From Cercozoa sp. M6MM (taxonomy: Eukaryota > Endomyxa: Ascetosporea), in assembly GCA_040357565.1 (NCBI GenBank), contig JBDODJ010000013.1: a DNA stretch of 64,000 bases. One strand, 5' to 3'. Under the pieces are notes generated by a model. The model had not been told where the DNA came from and did not search any database. It worked only from the letters and a program-made list of their open reading frames with translations. Below, in pieces: positions 10,389-22,019 of the stretch (position 1 is the stretch's first letter; the number at the start of each line of letters is the position of its first letter). A program made the position numbers and the translations under genes.

Positions 10389-11358
10389 TCTCCGGTCTGT
10401 CAGTTTTCAGTGCTTTTTCACTTCAATTGGTTTGTCACCGATGCGACTGATTTAGCGTGCTTCTGAAGGGCGTAATCAATAAAACAAAATCTGGATGAAG
10501 GACACCTCAGCGAACTCGGATCGCATTCGGATCCGAGTTTCTTGAGGTCTTTGACCGCTAGGTCCGAAACTTGTACTTTGCCGATGGGTGTTGACACTGC
10601 AAGTGCAGAAACTGCGGGTCCGACGGTATTAGCCCGCTCCACCATGATCTTGACAATGCCGCGCGGTCTGGAACGAGCAAAAACCTGACGCCCTACTAGT
10701 AAGCACGGGAATGCGGCTACCCTACTAGTAAGAGCTGGTACACAGGAACTTGTTACGAAACGGTATTTTCCATCCGGCCAGTCAGATCTGTCTGAGTTCT
10801 GGGTGCTCCGCGCGGAAGAAAGCTATTCATTGAGCACTTTGAGAAGTGTGGTGTATTGTGTTTGTCTGGTACCCCGACCTCTCCGAGAGTGTTGCTAACC
10901 TCCTTACCCTGTGTTTGGTAGACTGACCTCGAAAGAGCAAGACTTTGCTCCTTTCCTGAAAAGGCTCTCTACTCACCAGGTAAAGCACCTCTCCAGGCTC
11001 CAGCCCTTGCACTCTCACGGAATCCCTTGTTGCTGTCTTCCCAGCACAGAGCCTTTCTTTTTCTCCTTTACGTCCCTCCTTCTCCTTTCTTCCTTCTTCT
11101 GACTACCGGGCCTCTCATCCTTCCCGACCTGTCTACTTCCTGTACTTTGCCGACCCTATCTTGGGGTAACTGCCTCTGAACTGACTACGTCTACTGACTC
11201 AATTCTTCTTCACATCGATTCCATTTGTTTCTTTAGTCTTTTTCCTGGCATAGTACTCTTTTGCACTACCAAAGCCTCAATTTCTGAAAGGCTGCGGTAA
11301 CAAACAAACTACTAACTAGTCAGTTCACGTCTACGGTACGTCGTAGACGATATTGAAC
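10389..11358. other. Intergenic; 5' part holds a short hairpin and ORF, rest is a dispersed repeat
   Basis: No supported gene. Near 10511-10535 there is an inverted repeat with arms CTCGGAT and ATCCGAG. A 75-codon minus frame (10418-10645) has no recognised features. From about 10680 the sequence matches the dispersed repeat described separately. Confidence 0.5.
10680..11303 (+). repeat. Dispersed repeat, copy 1 (diverged, possible mobile element remnant)
   Basis: This stretch shares ordered landmarks with 53630-54172: a CCGCGCGGAAG motif followed by a degenerate Leu/Arg-rich frame, a GGGGTAACT box, an ACTGACT-type segment, a T-rich stretch, and the ending GGCTGCGGTAAC. In both copies one reading frame ends in Leu-Arg-stop (SERLR here, LRGLR in copy 2). 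A duplicated ACCCTACTAGTAAG-like element lies at about 10691-10732. Copies are very diverged, so the match is by landmarks rather than continuous identity. Confidence 0.5.
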
Positions 11359-13996
11359 TCAACCGGCGGATGGGGGCTGTTGAGGTCGGGGACCTCGTGC
11401 TTGTTGCTGCTGGTGTTGTGGTTGGTGCTGCTGCTGGTGTTGTGGTGGGTGCTGCTGCTGGTCTTGTGATTGGTGCTGCTGTTGATGGAGTTGTTGCTGT
11501 TGATGCTGTTGGTACTGCTGATACTGCTGCATCTGTTGCATACGCATCATCTGCTGCGCCATCAGTTGTTGCTGTCGTTGTTGTTGCTGCTGTTGTTGCT
11601 GCTGTAGTTGCTGCTGCTGCTGCTGCTGTTGTTGCAGTTGTTGTTGTTGCTGCTGCTGCTGCTGCAATCGCAGTTGTTGTTGCAGTTGTTGCTGCTGCTG
11701 CCTGGCGTGCGCTTGAGTCTGCTGCTGCTGCAAGAGAGCGTACTGTTCGTTGGCCGGACAGAGGTGCGAAACGTCCAAGCCCTGTCAAACACTTGCATCA
11801 GAGAACGGCAAAAAGAAAACCGAGAGCGTACCGTCATGGCCAACGGAACGCCGGTCTGTTGCTGAAGTTGTCGCAGCTGCTGCCACAGGTCCACCTTGAG
11901 TCGCTCGATGTTGTGCTGCATTTGGACGCTCGAGCGCTGGTGCAGCTGCTGCATCTGCTGCGGCGACAAGCGCTTCTGCTGCTCGCTCAGGTAGTGCTGC
12001 ATTTGCGCATGGTAGTCACTGCCACAAACAGAACGTAAACAGCACGAGAAAACACAGGGTCAACAGGAGGGTACCGTATGCGTTGCTCGCACTTGAGAAC
12101 CTCGGCCTGGTAGTAGCCGCGCGCTGCCTCAGTTTCGGTCTTGTTGCGGGCTTCGGCAGCAAGACGCGTGTCCAGTGCCGGCACACGTGCGACACCTTCG
12201 CTGGCAGCAGCAGTGGCATGTTGTAACAATGGAGAATTCAGCACCGACTGTTGTTGTTGCTGCTGCTGTTGCTGTTGACGCAAGTGCATCTGCTGCATGT
12301 AGTAGTATCGTTGCATCATCATCATGTGGTGCTGCTGCTGCTGTTGCTGACGTTTCAATTCCAGCAGTTTCGCCTCTTGCTCCTACAGCACAAGAACCCG
12401 AGGTCAACATAACCAATTCTTCAAGTTACAACAACGCAGTTTACAGGTGTCACAAGCGTCTGCCGCTGCTGTTTCTCCTTCTGATGCTGCTCTAGTTTCT
12501 GCGGCAGCAGCTCTTTGACCTACCACACGCAGACGCTAAACGAGGCACAGTAACAGCCAGCTTGGAAAGGAAGAATACCTGTTGTTGCACTTGTTGCCGC
12601 ATAACTTCGACCGGAATCGATGGCAGATCTTTCTTTTTCTTTTGCTGGACAGCAAATGAGTAAATTTATATCGAATAAATTTACGACTATACATTTGAAA
12701 AAATGAAATCAACTGTACTAAATTTAAGACTAAACATTTAAAATGAAATCAACTGTACTTTTGGTTTCTTGGGCATGTCGAATTCCGTGCGCCGTGGTTT
12801 GCGAGGCGCTTTCTTCTTGGCCGACTTTGCTCTGCGAAGAGCGATAAAAAAAGGTAGACGGGAAAAGCAAAAGAGTACTTGAGCGGTCGAGGCGGCTGCA
12901 CTGACGCTGCTGGCGGTGCTTGAAGCTCTTTCGGCACTGGTCGACCTAACACACGACAGTTTTTTACCGTCAAAGAAATAAAGTCAGTCCAGGGTACCGC
13001 GAGCCAGAATGAGCGGAAGGTCGAGATATTCACGCAATCGTTCCTTTTGCTCCTCCGTGATCTGCAGAGCACACTGTATACATTGAGTTGAATTTAAGAA
13101 TGGTGTACATTCTTGCGAAGTGCCAACAAGCGCTCTTTTTCGGCGAGATCATTCTGAAAAGATGACAGAAATCACAAATCAACGGGACTGAATTGCCGAT
13201 GAAAAACGAACCTTTCGCTCAGATTCGCTTGTTTCGAGTCGTTGCGAAACTTCGCGCACGAGAGAAAATTGGTCGTCCTGTCGAAACAAGTCCAACAATC
13301 AAAATGTCCGTTAAGATTAAAACATCAAACTTACCGTGGTCAAAGCGTCGCCGACGTCGCCGGACAGAATGCGGGTGTGCCCTCTCGATGCAGCAAATCG
13401 AAATGACACCTTTCCGGATGTTTAAAGGTGAAGGTTGATAACGACAAAACAGCAAAAAAAAAAAAAAAACGCTACCTCAGTATGCATCTGGAGGAACAGC
13501 GACGCAGCTCGCATCATGATCTGCATTGACAGAACAAACGATCAATGTGTTTTCAGTTAAGAAGAAAAAGAACAACGCACTTCGACAGCCTCTTTCTGAA
13601 TTTTGTGCACCTCGGGATGCAACCGCATTATCTGCACACAATAAAAATTGGAAGTTTCAACTTAAAACAGAAATAGCTAAAAACTAATTCAATCAAAACC
13701 AAAAGGTTAACATGACAGCAGTGAATAATAATGTGAAATACCGAAGCCACACGATGATGCGAAAACGTCGCAAGACCGGCAAGAGTACGATGTACTGCGA
13801 TTGGTTGCTGAGTCGATCGCGAAGTGACGCTTCCGGGCGGACGAGTTGAACCGCTGTTTCCGCTGTGACTGTGACCGGACAAGTCAACACCTTCCGCCTC
13901 AACTGACATCACTTGGCTCGTCTGTGCCGAGGTATGTTCGAGCATCGGCGAGTCAATGACCTCATTCGGGTCGAAACGCCGAGAATTCGGGTCCAT
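11359..13996 (-). CDS. NF-YC/POLE4-type histone-fold protein with long poly-glutamine C-terminus
   Basis: The start is ATG at 13996 (MDPNSRRFDPNEVIDSPMLE). After about 70 Ser/Thr-rich residues comes a histone fold like those of NF-YC, POLE4 and Dpb3, spread over small exons: RVAS-IMRLHPEVHKIQKEAVE, IMMRAASLFLQMHTE, GHTRILSGDVGDALTT and DDQFSLVREVSQR, matching the LPLARIKKIMK, AcEIFIqeLT and RTLqrsDIAaALtktDQFDFL blocks known for NF-YC. Then follow Lys/Glu-rich coiled coil, an Ala/Pro/Lys basic segment (KSAKKKAPRKPRRTEFD) and several Gln-rich blocks (around 12230-12360, 11870-12000 and 11370-11770). NF-YC pairs with NF-YB in CCAAT-binding transcription factor; POLE4-like relatives act in DNA polymerase epsilon or chromatin remodelling. 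The Gln-rich activation-like tail favours a transcriptional role. About twelve exons; the poly-Q is coded by mixed CAG/CAA. Confidence 0.72.
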
Positions 13997-14649
13997 GGCC
14001 TAGCGATCAAAAGAGTCACCCAGAAATTGTTGACTCCTGCGCGTTCGGGCACACTGATGAGTGTCGCTGTGACAGAACAATCACTATCGGACGCTGCGCA
14101 CGTCTGCTGAAGCGCTTAACCTCGTTTGACGCGCCTTATGTTTTTTAAAAGCCACCAGCCATTCGGCGCTCATTATTTGACAGCACTGCAAAGCTTCATT
14201 TCTATTCGATACTATTCGTGCTTTTAGTTTGTACTTCGTGCACGATTTGAACGACGGTATGTATACAAGTATTATACTGCTGCCAACCACAGGTAGTACT
14301 GGACTCCAGGAAACACGTGGTGAAAACTGACATAAAATGTAGAGTCGTTGTTGCCCCAACGCCGGAAACCCACTGCTGCAGTCGTTTCTGCGACAGACAA
14401 GTTTTCGTATCAGCTTGGTGCGTCAGAACAATCAGTTGGCTATCACGTGACTTGCCGGTGAAACGGCCATTGAGTCAAAGTCGCCCCACTCATGATGACC
14501 AACGAGCTGCTGGTGACAGTGCAGTGTTTTCGTTCTTGGATTTCTATTGGTGGCTGGTGCACACAGAGTTTGTGTGGCATCACCACCTGCTTGTCGGCTT
14601 GTATCGGCCTTGACCATTATTTTTTGCTCGGAGGACTGTTTTTCACAAC
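13997..14649. other. Intergenic between divergent genes
   Basis: Lies between the starts of the histone-fold gene (minus) and the receptor gene (plus), so it probably contains both promoters. I see no clear TATA or initiator consensus and no supported ORF. Confidence 0.5.
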
Positions 14650-17600
14650 ATGTGGATCCTCGCGCCTCTCCTTGCTGCTGCGGGCACGCAGGCTGCTGTG
14701 CGCACGGACACTACATTTGGTGCGAAATTGTTTCTTTTGCATTGGTCGGGTGGTCGTTCATTTTGGGTCGCTGGTCGATTCTGACCAGGTTGATGCGAAC
14801 ATATCGAAATTGAGTTCTATTCTTGGTGATTGTGTGCGTTCAGATATCGCGATCGCCTATCCCGATGACGGATTTGGGCACACGCTGGCCGAGGCGATCA
14901 ATTATACTGTAAATTCTGTTTGACACCCTTTGGAAAGTCAGTTGTTATTTTCTGTGTAAGTTACATGTAAATTTAGTTTCACGACATCTCGAACGATGTC
15001 GGTGTCGGCATTGCAGGCAACCAGCTGCTGCCGTCCTCGGTGTCCCTCATTCTGCACGAGTACCCAGATGACTCGAGGAGGTATTGTTTCCATACATACC
15101 CACACAGTGCCCATATAATTTACTTTAAACTTACATAATATTCCCTCCCTGTTCCTTTCCAGTGAAGCGCTGTTCCACTCGCTCCGCGCGTCAGGAATCG
15201 ACACAGGCGCGAAAGGACGCAACACGACCGATGTCGTCGCCACGGACGTAGTTGTTGGGCACTTTTACTCGGGCAGCAGCATGGTTTGGGCCGACACCAT
15301 GCGCGAGTTCGATGTGCCTCTTGTCTCGCCGAGTGGTACGCGCAACGTTACTCTTATGCATGACTAGCCTGTTCTTCAGTCTCAATTGTTTAGCCACGTC
15401 GACTGCTCTCAGCGATCGAGCCGGCTACCCAACTTTCAATAGGGTCATCGCCTCCAACAGGGGTCAGGCACAAGCCATGGGCGCACTTGCCGTTTCCATG
15501 GTATCACTACTTACTTTTCTCACCTCTCTCTGTAAATGCAAAATAATGTTTTGTTCAGCACTGGGACTTTCTCTTTATTGTGCACGAGGACGAGTCTTAC
15601 TCAGGCGATCTTGCAGCGCAGCTTGACACACAGTCCCATGAGTATTTCTACACGGTACTATGACCTGAATAATTACAATATCGTTTTACTCGGTTACTTG
15701 ACAATGAGTGTAGGTTAGAGGAAAGGAAAAACTTGCAAGCACGCCTTCTGACGAAGAATGTGACGCAGTGGTACGTGTGCTTTCTTTTCTACTGGCCTTT
15801 GAACAAAGCACTCGCAAGTGACAGCTGGATCAAATCGTGGAGAGTCGTACCTACCTCATTTCGCTTATCGGTTACGAGCTTGCCGTGGCACGACTTCTCT
15901 ACCGTGCTGGTACACTGCCTTCGACTAAGTTACACAAAAACTGGTCCGATATTTGAATCCAGGCCTCCGCGGCATGTTGGAGAAGCCGTACATATGGATT
16001 GGTGGCGATACCGTCGGCGTGGATACACTTTTTCCTGTGGTACAAAATCAGTTCGTCTTCCAGTGTATTTAGATCTGCAGTCATGTGTGCTTGTGCGAGT
16101 AGTTCACGGGCATTAGTGGCACTACAGCAGATGTGTTGAATGGCAGCTTGTTTGCCATTGCGCCAACTGGTCCGAACAATGGTATGTTTAGACTCGTGTT
16201 TGCTTGCATGGTGTTGAACAGTATCGTCCATATTTTTCCTTAGAGATCCGCACGGACTTTTGTACTCGACACTATGTGGGCCGTCCGTGCGCTGCGTACA
16301 TTGTTTCATGTGCGTGTGTTAAGGGTGCAAACGGGGGGGGGGCTATCCGAGACAGCTTGACTGAGCAGTTGGCAAGCCTACGCAAGCGACGCAGCGCGCG
16401 CCACAGCGATCGCTGTGGGCAACTTGATGGAACTGCGCACGAACTGCACAGCAGACAGTGGTACTATATGGACCTGCCAATACCCGTACGCTGGGATACT
16501 GTATCATCTTGTCTGTACTGTGTAGGTTCATCGCAGCACTGCAGTGACATGCTGATCGGCACACAGGAGGTACCGTTGTTCCCTCTTCTCCTATTGTACT
16601 CAAGCATGTGTATAAGTTTACTTGGATAGAGCGAAAGTCGGGTCTTGAATGCACTGCTGGCGGACACGTCCTTCGTCGGTGCGAGTGGCACTGTGGCCAT
16701 GTCGGATGGCGAACGTCAAGGCGGATGGTAAGGGAACTAAGGGAGTAAAGGGCAAATCGGTTAAAGGGGCAAAGGGTTAAGCGAAACGCCTGTACAGGGG
16801 TCTGGTGGCAGCGCGCAATGGCACGTTTTCGGAACTGGGACAAGTCGGCAGCGACGGTCGCTTCGCGTGGTTCAAGCCGCCCACCGATCCGTCGGTAGCC
16901 CTGTGTCTGGCCTTAGGTTGTTTGGTTTTTGTGCATGGTGCGTATTCTTAGATGGAGTGGCCGTGTGGCTACCTGCCGGGCGAGTTACCGACGTCGGTTT
17001 CTTTTTCTTTACACCTGTAAACTTATAAATGGGTGTCAGTGTTTACAATTCGAATTCATACAAAAAACTGCAGGGTGTGCCGTCATTCCATTTGTCGATC
17101 CTGCATCCGCATGCTGTCATGGGATGGCAGCCACGACGTGGTGCACTCGCTATGATTGAGGATATCAACAATGGTAATTTACTCTGTGAATCTACTGGAC
17201 GCACTTTGTAGCTTAGTTGAGGTTTGCAGGTCGCGTGATGGGACCGGATGGCAAGCCACTGTTGGCGCAGTACAACTACCAACTGGAGGTGTCTTCGCAT
17301 GCTGCCTACAACAACGACGAAGTCACTTTCGATTCACTCATGTATATTTAAATGCTTGACCTTTGAGAATAAAACTCCAATCATTTGTTTTGTCGGTATC
17401 AGTGTGAACGGCATCGACGTGCGCGAGGCTAATTCCACCGAAGAAGTCGTGCAGTCACATGTTATAATGTATGTTCGCGTTTCTCCCCCGACCGCACGGA
17501 TGCCTTTATTGATGTACTCGATTTGACATACTGCAGCGGTTCAATGTGGTCGGGTATGAGCATTCGTGCTGCCACGCTTTCAGCTCAATACAAGGTATGC

Positions 17601-20600
17601 TCTCCCGGTGGTGGTGGCGTATTCTCTATTTAGATGCTGTGTACTTTTCAAAGACCCCGTTAATCTCGCCGAGTGCAACTTCGACTGCGCTGAGTGATCG
17701 CTCGGCGTACCCGACTTTCTCGCGTGTGGTAAAGCGGCAGCTTTTGCCTTTGGAATCTTCCTGTCTTGCTTTGATAGTTTTTTCCTTTAGATCGGAAGCA
17801 ACTCATGGCAAGCGCGAGCTCTGCTGGCTTCGATGCTGCGATTCCGCTGGATGAGCTTTTACGTGATCTGGAGCGGCGACGCTTACTCGCAAGACATCTG
17901 GTACAACTTCGAGGCTCACATGGCAGAATACAACGCAAAACAAACCGATCGTACCTATGCTTACCTATTTTTATTGTCATACAACTGGAACACAATTGAA
18001 ACTCGCACTCTAATTCTAATGCATGCTCGCAGCCAAAGAAAAGTTGACTCTGTTGGGCTCGACTCCGTTCGATTCGCGGTATGCCTGGCCGCAGCTTTTG
18101 CTGACTCATGCAAGGTGTTGAGTCAGAGTGTTTGATAACGTAGAGACGGAGCGGACAGCGATCAGATCGAGTGGCAACCAGTTCTAAACGACATTAAGCG
18201 CACTAAGGTTTGATTAGACGGCAACTGGAACTGTCAGTTTCTGGGTGTAACATTGAAAGTTGTGCAGGCATTGGTGACCATTACGTTCATGTACGAGTAC
18301 GATCTGCCGCGTCTGATGCTCGCCATGCAGAAGGAAGGCATGCTCGGCGCTCCTTGTGCGTTTCAAGCAGCGCTTTTTTTCAGGTTTTGACAGAGTAGAC
18401 ATGCTGACTGACCGATGCAGACACACTGATCGGCGTTGATTCCATCAGCGTAGACGGACTCTTCACGCAGTCGATTGCCTCACAGCTCGACATGAGTGGC
18501 CTTCTTGCAGTCACACCGACTGCTCCGAGCAATGCGTAAACGGGCCCAATCTGTTCAATTGATGTTTTTTTGTAAAAGGAGTGTTTTGCTGCGTAGTCTG
18601 CGCACGGATTTCTGCGAGCGTCACCGCGCGGCTTTTGCGGCACCGCCTTCACCAGATGCAAATGTAAATTCCTGATTATCCACTTTGCTTTCTTCACGTA
18701 TTTAGTTTGTTTGACCTGTTGCACAGTCAGCAGATGATCCGCCGAGCGAGTGCGTGATTTGGCACCTACTCGGTGCGGATGCCGTCCACGCTGTACACTT
18801 GATATCTTTCTCCTCCCTGGGGTACCAAAACAACTTGTCTGTCAGGCGGCACTTGCACTCGACCACCTCGCTTACTTGCAAACTGTAAGTTCCCTTGATT
18901 TCGATTATTGCGTTGGTAGGTCAACTACAGATATGCTGTAACAGACCTGCAAGAACGAAACCATGCACCCACTCATGTCGCCTGAAGATCTCAGCGACTG
19001 TGTCAAATTGCGCGACGTAGATTTTGCTTTGTGCTTTTAATCCTTTTGCTTGAATATATCGTATCGTGGCGTACAGGGACTGCTCGTGCGCGCTGAAGAC
19101 CCGGTCGCAATCTACAGGGTGCAGCGGTAAGCTTAGTTGTTTGCTTGTCACTATTTTGGTTTGTTCTTTCAATGCTACCTTTAGCGAGATTATTCTGAAA
19201 CGCCTGCCTGGCCTCGCGTTCGAGGGCCGTTCGGGCACTGTGGCGATCGATGGCAATGCGGAACGAGCTGACGGTGGCGGCTTTGGCTTAGTCAACTCCG
19301 TGTACAGTAGATTCTGCAGTTTTGTCAGTTTGCAGGGGACCATTTTTGCTTTGTTTGTGCAGCAAGGTGGACGGCAAGATGGTGTGGCGAGAGATCGCAC
19401 AAGTCTCGGACGAAGGCATGCAACTCTTTGACGACACTGACATCGTGTGGCCTGCTGGTTTCGGCTCAGGTCGCGCCGGTGGTCAGGTGTGTGGAACTTG
19501 TTCGATTGTAGAATCGTTCACGTCCGCGTGGATGTGTTTAGGGAAATATGGTGGAAGCGAATGGAGTCTGGGTGCCGGGAGCCTATCACGAGCAGCTTGA
19601 GCACATTCGGCATGTGTCAGTTGGTCTGTTCGCGCTGGTGATTGTACTGGTGGCGCTCATGTCTGTCGTTTTGCTGGCGTTGCTTTACTTCAACACAAAG
19701 TACCGCGAATGTCGCATCATTCGGATGTCGTCGCCCACAGTCAATAGCGTCACGTAAGAACTGTCCTGCATCGTTCCAAAGCTAAATGAATTCTATCGTT
19801 TGTCAGATTGGTCGGTGCAATCGTTGCAATCCTTTCCATCGCGGTGTGGGGAATCGACACACACTATGTCGACATTGATCACATGGACACGGTCTGTGCC
19901 ATGCGTGTCTGGCTCTCAGGTAAGCAAGTGGTTTCTGTTAGAGGAGCATTGCTTATTTCACTTAAACGAGTGCGTGTAGCTATTGCGTTCTCGGTTATGT
20001 ACGCGAGTATGTTCGCCAAGATCATGCGCGTGTGGTACTTCGCTCCTTGAACTGATTGGAGTTGTGGGTAAAATCTGTGGGTAAAATCTGCGCAGGCGCA
20101 TCTTTCGCAGTGCCGAAATGCTGGAGCGCACGACCTTCACACTGACGCAGGTGCTGGCTCTGATCGGCGCTGCCGTATTCGTGGACCTCGTGCTGCTGAC
20201 GGCATGGCAACTGGATGCTGTACCTCCCCTGTTTCAAATGCCCCGTGCCTCCTTTGAAAGTAGTAGTACTCGTGTGCTTTTGGTCGCTTGTGTAGCCAGT
20301 GACATTCGAGTTGACGTTGGTAGAGGAGTCACTGACTCCTGACAGCCGCTTGCTGAAAGAAATGGTCGGCGAATGCCGCGCTTCCAACAGCGTCTACCCG
20401 ATCCTGCTGCTCGTATACAAAGGTATTTTTTCTTTTTAGCTGTGCATTGTTCTGGGGGTGTACCTGACCGCTGATTCTTGCTAGGTCTCATGCTTTTCGT
20501 TGGTGCTTCGTTGGCGTACTCGACGCGACATGTCGAAATCCCGGCGCTCAATGACTCGAGGCTTATGTACAATATTACGCAACCGTTACTTCCCTCGTGT

Positions 20601-20756
20601 GGACTTGGAACCTTACTTGCTATTGTTAACAACATCAGGGGCGTCGCCATCTACCTCGTCTCGACCGGCTTCATACTAGTCACTATCGCAGGCTACATTG
20701 TGGAAGTCTCGCGAATGAACGAGCGTTTCGCACTGCGTACGGCTGAACATCTGTAC

Positions 20757-20803
<47 letters not shown>

Positions 20804-20903
20804 NNNNNNNNNNNNNNNNNNNNNNNNNNNNNNNNNNNNNNNNNNNNNNNNNNNNNNNNNNNNNNNNNNNNNNNNNNNNNNNNNNNNNNNNNNNNNNNNN
20901 NNN

Positions 20904-20951
<48 letters not shown>

Positions 20952-21506
20952 TAAGCACACTTTGGACAGTGGCGTTTGCGGCGCTGGCCGCTGTCGGCGC
21001 CTCCATGGGCATCGTGTTCGCACCGAAACTGTTGGCCGTACACCGAGGCACTGACTGGGGAGGACCCACGGTATTCCGTTTTTTTCTCTATGCCAGTGTG
21101 TGAATCATGCGATTTAATCGTTGTAATGACTATACAGAGTACGATGCGGTCGCGCACGCTGCATAAGACCGGCTCGAGTACCACGAATACGCACAATGCG
21201 TCCACTGGCACCGGCACTGCCGGAATCACGCACTCGCGTGACAGTTCGTCCGTCACTCGAGTACCTGACACTCATCATTCCACTGTACCTGGGCAGTTTC
21301 TTCGGTGCCTTTGTAAGTTCTACATCACGCACAGAACACGTCGGATATCGCTGACTCCTTCAGCGACGCCGGCGTCGAAATGGCACCGCAAGTTTGACAT
21401 GCACGTGAATCCTGTCGTTTTCTTTGTCCTTTCCACCTTTCGCGCCACACCAACGGGCAGATTCGCAGGGAGCGCTACTGCACATGAGAGGGGGGCAAAA
21501 GCATAA
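14650..21506 (+). CDS. Class C (GABA-B-like) G-protein-coupled receptor with two tandem ligand-binding domains
   Basis: Proposed start ATG at 14650 gives a signal-like MWILAPLLAAAGTQAAV. Over 30 short exons join in frame. Unit 1 (about 14790-16960) is an ANF-receptor/periplasmic-binding fold: REFDVPLVSPS then ATSTALSDRAGYPTFNRV, IGYELAVARLLYRA, and FVGASGTVAMSDGERQGG. A second such domain follows (17070-19490): GALAMIEDINNG, VIIGSMWSG, TPLISPSATSTALSDRSAYP, ending GRSGTVAIDG. Then come seven membrane helices (19620-21020): SVGLFALVIVLVALMSVVLL; VGAIVAILSIAVWG; FSVMYASMFAKIMRVW; LTQVLALIGAAVFVDLVLL; LLLVYKGLMLFVGASLAY; AIYLVSTGFILVTIAGYIVE; LWTVAFAALAAVGASMGIVF. IIRMSSPTVNSVT after TM1 and FAKIMRVW after TM3 are GABA-B-type signatures. 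The tail is Ser/Thr-rich. A 100-N gap lies in the TM6-TM7 intron. The exon 1 to exon 2 join is not in phase, so the true start is uncertain. It could also be two genes, the first lacking 7TM. Confidence 0.78.
20757..20951. repeat. (GT)n microsatellite interrupted by 100-N gap
   Basis: GT repeats flank Ns at 20804-20903 within an intron of the receptor gene; true repeat length is unknown because assembly stopped here. Confidence 0.95.
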
Positions 21507-22019
21507 CTAATACCGTACTTGCGCATGTACATGTAATATAGTTTTTAACATTCAAGTTCGTGACTCAGATTACGCGGGGATGAATCCAAGCAGACCAGTG
21601 GTCTACTGTCATTAAAGCAAAGAGAAAGAAGAGTTAAGATGTGTGGCTCTCGAACTGAATCATTTGATCCCCCTCGCTTCGTCTAATTGACGACTTACAA
21701 ACGTCAGTAACAAGTTACGTGATGATTCATATATTTTAAGCTTACGTTAGCTACGCGACGTGTTCTCAAGTGTCTCTTTGGAGACTGGACGCACCAACTG
21801 CAACTGAGCTCAACTCTGTCGTCCGTTCCAAGTTGCATGGCTAAGTTGCAGAGCCAAGTTGCATGGCCAGGTTTCATAGTCAAGTGGGGTGGGCAAGTTG
21901 CGTTGCATGGCTAAGTTGCGTCACCAAGCTGCATCGCTAAGTTGCATTGCTAAGTAACACGGGTTGGTTGCACGAGCAAGTTGCACGGGCAAGTTGCATG
22001 GGCAAATTTAGCGTCGACT
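21507..22019. other. Intergenic; second half is a minisatellite
   Basis: Lies between the ends of the convergent receptor and receiver genes. The first 300 bases show nothing recognisable. Confidence 0.6.
21828..22008 (+). repeat. Degenerate minisatellite, about 12 units of CAAGTTGCATGGCTA
   Basis: Units of roughly 13-16 bases built on CAAGTTGCATGG recur with substitutions (GCAGAGC, GCGTCACC, GCATCGC, GCACGAGC, GCACGGGC). It starts at about 21828 and ends at the GGCAAATTT at about 22008, just beyond the stop of the receiver protein gene. Confidence 0.85.

Noticed and set aside
11312-12038. Plus-strand Val/Ala/Leu-rich frames opposite the poly-Q region
   Set aside because: They are antisense readings of CAG/CAA repeats; only the minus strand shows consistent exons and a domain.
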